Source: Lysinibacillus capsici
GTDB taxonomy: Bacteria > Bacillota > Bacilli > Bacillales_A > Planococcaceae
Reading direction: 5' to 3'
Length of the DNA: 64,000 bases
Assembly (NCBI RefSeq): GCF_003367505.1
Contig: NZ_PXXX01000009.1
Span: 62,001 to 126,000, forward strand
The notes under the pieces are model-generated. The model did no database searches. It had not been told where the DNA came from and saw only the letters and a program-made list of their open reading frames with translations. A program made the translations under genes and the position numbers. Below, one piece after another: positions 60,155-64,000 of this stretch. Position 1 is the first letter of the stretch. Every line of letters begins with the position of its first letter.

Positions 60155-60877
60155 TTATAAAACTTGTTGCAAAAACTTAATCGTTCTTTCTTGTTTTGGC
60201 GCTTTAAAAATTTCTACTGGAGAGCCCTCTTCAATAATTTTGCCATCTGCTAACATAATCACCCTATCCGCAACTTCCTTAGCAAAGCCCATTTCATGGG
60301 TTACGACGACCATCGTCATTCCGTCTTTAGCAAGGTTTTTCATCGTTTCTAAGACTTCTCCTACCAACTCAGGATCCAATGCTGATGTTGGTTCATCAAA
60401 TAACATAACACTTGGATTCATTGCCAGTGCTCTAGCAATAGCAACTCGTTGTTTTTGACCACCAGATAGTTGTTCAGGATAGTAATTGGCTTTATCAGCA
60501 AGACCTACTCGTGTTAACAAATTCATAGCAAATTTAATCGCTTCCTCTTTACTTTGCCTTTTCACCTGAATTGGTGCTTCTATTACATTTTGTAAAACAC
60601 TTAAATGGGGAAATAAATTAAAATGTTGAAATACCATCCCCATATTTTCTCTTACATGATTTAAATTAGTTCTTTTTACATCAATAATCTCATCATTAAT
60701 GCTTATCGTACCTGAATCTAATATCTCCAAAAAATTCATACATCGTAATAAAGTGCTCTTCCCTGATCCACTAGCCCCTATTAGAACAACCACTTCTGAT
60801 TTATTAATTTCAAGATTTATACCTTTTAAAACCTCTAAGTCACCAAATGATTTAGAAAGCGATTTCAACTTTATCAC
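60155..60877 (-). CDS. Polar amino acid ABC transporter ATPase
   Basis: The protein has 240 residues, the usual GlnQ/ArtM size. Walker [11 protein letters not shown] (about 36), Q-loop [15 protein letters not shown], signature [15 protein letters not shown] (about 134), Walker [13 protein letters not shown] and the switch [10 protein letters not shown] are present. The start is GTG at 60877, with GGAAGGAGG 7 nt upstream, inside the permease end (26-bp overlap). It powers amino acid uptake with the next two genes. Confidence 0.93.
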   Translation of the reverse strand: MIKLKSLSKSFGDLEVLKGINLEINKSEVVVLIGASGSGKSTLLRCMNFLEILDSGTISINDEIIDVKRTNLNHVRENMGMVFQHFNLFPHLSVLQNVIEAPIQVKRQSKEEAIKFAMNLLTRVGLADKANYYPEQLSGGQKQRVAIARALAMNPSVMLFDEPTSALDPELVGEVLETMKNLAKDGMTMVVVTHEMGFAKEVADRVIMLADGKIIEEGSPVEIFKAPKQERTIKFLQQVL

Positions 60878-61547
60878 GTTTTTTCCTCCTTCCAACATCC
60901 AGTCGACTTTCAAGTTTATTAAATAACAGCGTGAATAATAAGACTAAAATTAAATAGTAAATTCCCACAACAAAGTATGTTTCAAGAGGCATATAGTTGT
61001 ATGCTTGAGTTGACAGTGCATGGTTAAACAATTCTGATACTGCGATATAAGCTACTAAAGACGAATCTTTTAACCCTATGATAAATTGATTAGCTAATGC
61101 TGGAATAGCTCTTTTAAAACTCTGTGGTAAAATAATTCTTCTCATTGTTTTAAAATATGTCATTCCTAATGATCGACCAGCCTCCATTTGGCCTTTATCA
61201 ATAGATTGAATGGATCCACGAAAAATTTCTGCAATATATGCTCCTGAATGAATTCCGAGCGCAATGGATCCTGCTGCAAAGTCTGATAAAGTGAAAATAC
61301 TAGAAATACCATAGTACAAGAACATAAGTTGTACGATTAATGGCATACCTCGAACAACAAAAATGTAGCCGTTAGCAATACTTTCCAAGATTTTTATATT
61401 GGATACTTTGAAGAAGGCAAACACTAACCCAATCACACAAGCAATAAATAAAGAAACAATCGTTAATTCAATCGTTAAAACTGTCGCTTTTAAAAACTCA
61501 ATGCCATGCTTTTGGAATATAGATGTTACATTTGTTAGAAAATCCAT
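60852..61547 (-). CDS. Polar amino acid ABC transporter permease
   Basis: The protein has 231 residues and about five membrane segments. The HisMQ/GlnP pattern is clear: [23 protein letters not shown], then [65 protein letters not shown] (EAA loop, about 107-149), and [20 protein letters not shown] 61547 has AGGTG 6 nt upstream; a GTG three codons earlier is possible. Confidence 0.92.
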   Translation of the reverse strand: MDFLTNVTSIFQKHGIEFLKATVLTIELTIVSLFIACVIGLVFAFFKVSNIKILESIANGYIFVVRGMPLIVQLMFLYYGISSIFTLSDFAAGSIALGIHSGAYIAEIFRGSIQSIDKGQMEAGRSLGMTYFKTMRRIILPQSFKRAIPALANQFIIGLKDSSLVAYIAVSELFNHALSTQAYNYMPLETYFVVGIYYLILVLLFTLLFNKLESRLDVGRRKKRDKVEIAF

Positions 61548-61710
61548 ATTAATCACCTAACCTCTTTTAAGTATGTGGACGTAAAAGATAAACTCTCCTA
61601 TAGATAGCTAAAATTTATTAATAAAATTAGATTTTGGTAGGAAGTAAAATAGAAAGAATTTTCAATCTATTTAGTCTGCAATTTTAATATTTTAGAACAA
61701 TTAGTAGCTA

Positions 61711-61739
61711 TGCCTAGTACGTCTTTAGCATACTAGGCA
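61711..61739. other. Hairpin between binding-protein and permease genes
   Basis: TGCCTAGTA pairs with TACTAGGCA around an 11-nt loop. There is no T-tract on the minus strand. Such hairpins after binding-protein genes often protect the upstream mRNA and raise binding-protein amounts relative to permease. Confidence 0.6.
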
Positions 61740-61754
61740 CACTATTTTTAACAG

Positions 61755-62582
61755 TTATTCTAACAAGTCTTTCCCAAACCATTTCATACTTATTTCTTTA
61801 TACGTTCCATCCTTAACCATCTCTTCAATCGCCTTATTAATCGCTTCTAATAAAACTTCATTATCTTTATTAATCGCCACTGCAATTTCTTCTCTTTTAA
61901 TGACCTCTCCTAAGGCTTGAATCTTCAATCCTGATTCTTGCATTGCTGAAATACCTACAATTCTATCAGTAATTACTGCATCTAGCCGACCTGGTGGAAG
62001 ATCCTGTAATGCATAGATTTCACTAGGGAATTCTTTGATTTTATCTGTATATTTCTTAGCATCTTCAACATACGTACTAGCTTGCATCACGCCTATCGTT
62101 TTTCCCTTTAAATCTTCTACCGTTTTAATCTCCTTATTTTCACTCGAGATAAATACTGTAGCACCTGAAACATAATAAGGGATTGAAAAGTCGACCTGTT
62201 TAGACCTTTCCTCAGTAGCTGTCATACTGCCAATAATGGCATCATATTTATTACCTCGTAACCCTTGAATAATTGTTTCCCATGGATTTGTTACAGGATT
62301 TGCTTCAAGGCCAATCCTTTTTGAAATTTCTTTCCCTATCTCAACATCAAAGCCTACTAATTCTTGATTTTCCTTATAATTTAATGGTTTTAGTAAACCA
62401 CTCATTGCAAATGTTAACTTGCCATCCTTAACCAATTTCATTTCTGTTGTTACACTTTTATCCTGATCCTCACTTTTTGCATCCGCAGTAGCTGGAATTT
62501 GTGTATTTGTTTTATTTTCCGAACATGCCGCCATTAGCGAAAAAACCAACACCAATAATAAATAGAATATATTTTTCTTCAT
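61755..62582 (-). CDS. Amino acid-binding lipoprotein
   Basis: The protein has 275 residues. The lipobox is LMAAC (Cys about 20). The family-3 solute-binding fold shows GKLTFAMSGLLKPLNYKE (about 55-72), LVGFDVEIGKEISKRIG, WETIIQGLRGNKYDAIIGSMTATEERSKQVDFSIPYY (about 100-136) and LPPGRLDAVITDRIVG. It captures a polar amino acid for the ABC permease. ATG 62582 has GGAGGGG 7 nt upstream. The ligand is not certain. Confidence 0.92.
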   Translation of the reverse strand: MKKNIFYLLLVLVFSLMAACSENKTNTQIPATADAKSEDQDKSVTTEMKLVKDGKLTFAMSGLLKPLNYKENQELVGFDVEIGKEISKRIGLEANPVTNPWETIIQGLRGNKYDAIIGSMTATEERSKQVDFSIPYYVSGATVFISSENKEIKTVEDLKGKTIGVMQASTYVEDAKKYTDKIKEFPSEIYALQDLPPGRLDAVITDRIVGISAMQESGLKIQALGEVIKREEIAVAINKDNEVLLEAINKAIEEMVKDGTYKEISMKWFGKDLLE

Positions 62583-62602
62583 CAAATAACCCCTCCATTT
62601 AA

Positions 62603-63349
62603 TTAAGCTAGTTCTCCACCATCAATAGCAATTGTTTGTCCGGTAATATAAGATGAATCATCCGAAGCAAGGAAAGCGTATAATGCTCCGACTTCCTTAG
62701 GATCTGCATGTCGTTTCAGAGGGATACCTTCATTTACAACTTCCAACATATCTGGGGTATACTCAGCCATTTGCATAGGGGTTAGTACGTATCCAGGACA
62801 TATCGTATTAACACGGATATTTGGAGCAAGCTCCAATGCCATTGTTCGTGCTAAAAGATTAACCCCTGCTTTGGAAGCATTGTAGTCAGCATAGAATGGA
62901 TGTCCTGTCACTCCATTTGTAGACGCTGTCATAAGTATGACACCCTTGCCCTGCTCCACCATAATTTTTGCGGCTGCTTGTGAAGTATAAAATACCCCGT
63001 TAAGATTAATGTTTAATACTTTACTCCATTGTTCAGGACTAATATCAAGAAACTTATTGCGAATGCTAATACCTGCATTCGCAATAAAAACATCTACACC
63101 ACCTAAATCTCTTTTTATATTCTCAAAAACAGCGTTTACATTTTCAGGATTACTAACATCTACTACATAGCCTTTAGCAATTCCGGGATTTTCATTTATC
63201 GACTGTTCAATACCCTCTTTATTAATATCTAAAATAGCCACTATCGATTCTTCTTCTATAAAACGTTGTGCTGTGGCTAATCCTATACCACTAGCACCTC
63301 CTGTAATAACTACTCTCTTATTTTTTAAACTTCTATGATTGGTTCTCAT
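62603..63349 (-). CDS. SDR oxidoreductase in amino acid operon
   Basis: The protein has 248 residues: TGGASGIGLATAQ (about 16), NAGIS, MTASTNGVTG with the catalytic Ser, YNASK (Tyr and Lys, about 155), CPGYVLTPM and ITGQTIAIDGGELA at the end. It is a standard FabG-like SDR, likely oxidising a hydroxy acid or amino alcohol. It lies 12 bp after the GcvPB-like gene and 20 bp before the binding protein gene, so it is cotranscribed. AGGGAGGTG lies 5-7 nt before the ATG. Confidence 0.88.
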   Translation of the reverse strand: MRTNHRSLKNKRVVITGGASGIGLATAQRFIEEESIVAILDINKEGIEQSINENPGIAKGYVVDVSNPENVNAVFENIKRDLGGVDVFIANAGISIRNKFLDISPEQWSKVLNINLNGVFYTSQAAAKIMVEQGKGVILMTASTNGVTGHPFYADYNASKAGVNLLARTMALELAPNIRVNTICPGYVLTPMQMAEYTPDMLEVVNEGIPLKRHADPKEVGALYAFLASDDSSYITGQTIAIDGGELA

Positions 63350-63361
63350 TCAAACACCTCC

Positions 63362-64000
63362 CTAATGGTTATTAATTAATTCTTTTTTATTTTTCACCTT
63401 TTGTAGATATACCCTCCATGAAATACACCATTTAGAAGGCTCATCTAAATAGTCTGCTTCAATTAACTGATGAATTGTGCTATTTTGCGGTGCTGCTTTA
63501 ACAATTTCTGGCGTTTCGTATGCTTCTTTAGAAATCTGCTCAAGCGCTTGAATATATTCATCTAAATCTGCCTTAGAATAAGATTCTGTTGGTTCAAGTG
63601 TAAATGGTTGTGGAACAATATAAGGATGATGACTAGTCCAGTAATGTAAACCAAAGTCAGTCATTCGGCGCTGTACATCCTCTGTTGTAACACCTGTTTC
63701 TTTCTCCAACTGCTCCCAACTATAACGAACTTGCTCTAATCTTTGCCCTTGTATATACGGCACACTTACACCACGAATTTTTGATACTTTACTATACAGA
63801 TAATTGTTATTTAATACGGCTGTTTCTGCCACAGCTTTAAGTCCATCTGTGCCTAATGCTCTAATCCAAGCATAAGAACGCAAAATCGTTTGAGCTACCC
63901 CATGGAATGATCGTACTTTTCCAATCGAATGCTCTAATTGATCATTTAACACATATTGGTCTCCCTCTTTCTCAACAATTGGACCTGGCAAATAAGGCTT
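63362..64000 (-). CDS. Glycine dehydrogenase subunit 2 (GcvPB)-like, cut by right edge
   Basis: The C-terminal 212 residues are visible and the frame continues beyond 64000. KPYLPGPIVEK is followed by SIGKVRSFHGVAQTILRSYAWIRALGTDGLKAVAETAVLNNNYLYSKV, TDFGLHYWTSHHPYIVPQPFTLEPTESYSKADLDEYI and a PSKWCISWRVYL end, matching the C-terminal domain of GcvPB. The PLP lysine is outside the window. The tail differs from the housekeeping glycine-cleavage protein, so it is probably a paralogue for another amino acid in this operon. Confidence 0.85.
   Translation of the reverse strand, partial: KPYLPGPIVEKEGDQYVLNDQLEHSIGKVRSFHGVAQTILRSYAWIRALGTDGLKAVAETAVLNNNYLYSKVSKIRGVSVPYIQGQRLEQVRYSWEQLEKETGVTTEDVQRRMTDFGLHYWTSHHPYIVPQPFTLEPTESYSKADLDEYIQALEQISKEAYETPEIVKAAPQNSTIHQLIEADYLDEPSKWCISWRVYLQKVKNKKELINNH

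Overview
The window looks like chromosomal DNA of a low-GC, spore-forming Bacillota close to Lysinibacillus. Protein resemblances run to Bacillus-type families: PbuE, SipS, the YheI/YheH ABC pair, the YvgK/ModA/ModB set, a YjcZ-type spore peptide, a UvrX/YolD SOS cassette and an SLH surface protein. Most genes have strong AGGAGG-type ribosome sites. No rRNA, tRNA, CRISPR array or intact insertion sequence was seen. The genus call is inference.

Layout. 1-2.9 kb: a GNAT enzyme cut by the left edge, an Imm26-like protein and a DUF218 membrane protein. 2.9-8.35 kb: six minus-strand genes (unknown, DUF4259, unknown with a CGYC motif, ankyrin, DUF6138-like, SUFU) that look like a polyimmunity island with no toxin in view. 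8.7-18 kb: mixed accessory genes (a permuted NlpC/P60-like hydrolase, two SDRs, SLH protein, DUF2268 lipoprotein, small spore/membrane peptides, GNAT, lipoprotein). 18-20.4 kb: a Y-family polymerase cassette behind a promoter flanked by two LexA-like boxes. 20.4-28.5 kb: cupin, DUF3231-like, LMCA1-type Ca2+ ATPase, PbuE purine exporter under a purine riboswitch, signal peptidase I and an LCP ligase. 28.7-35.8 kb: an M24 peptidase/class V PLP enzyme pair with a divergent IclR regulator, a repeat patch, a MarR-SDR operon and an ECF sigma/anti-sigma pair. 35.8-39.6 kb: a heterodimeric multidrug ABC exporter preceded by a leader peptide and attenuator. 40.2-42.7 kb: paired fluoride channels, a sirtuin and a TRIC-family protein with an odd leader. 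42.9-57.9 kb: a molybdenum island. 58.5-64 kb: an amino-acid transport and catabolism operon running off the right edge.

The molybdenum island is the best integrated unit. A MerR-HTH/periplasmic-binding-fold regulator faces modAB (no modC here). Molybdopterin synthesis (moaA, moaC, moaD, moaE, moeB), adenylation and insertion (a MoaB/MogA protein, moeA) and guanylylation (mobA, mobB) surround fdhD and a 978-residue cysteine-type formate dehydrogenase, which is followed by DUF1641 and an Mrp-type Fe-S carrier gene.

The most interesting signals are regulatory. The pbuE riboswitch carries C at its specificity base, with a compensating change in the terminator, so it is predicted to be guanine- rather than adenine-responsive. 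A near-palindromic operator is shared by the IclR gene and its neighbour operon. TTAT repeats lie on an exact 10-bp grid before modA. The fdh operon has a terminator inside its 5' leader. The ABC exporter has a leader-peptide attenuator. All functions are assigned by reading the sequence; nothing was searched or computed.
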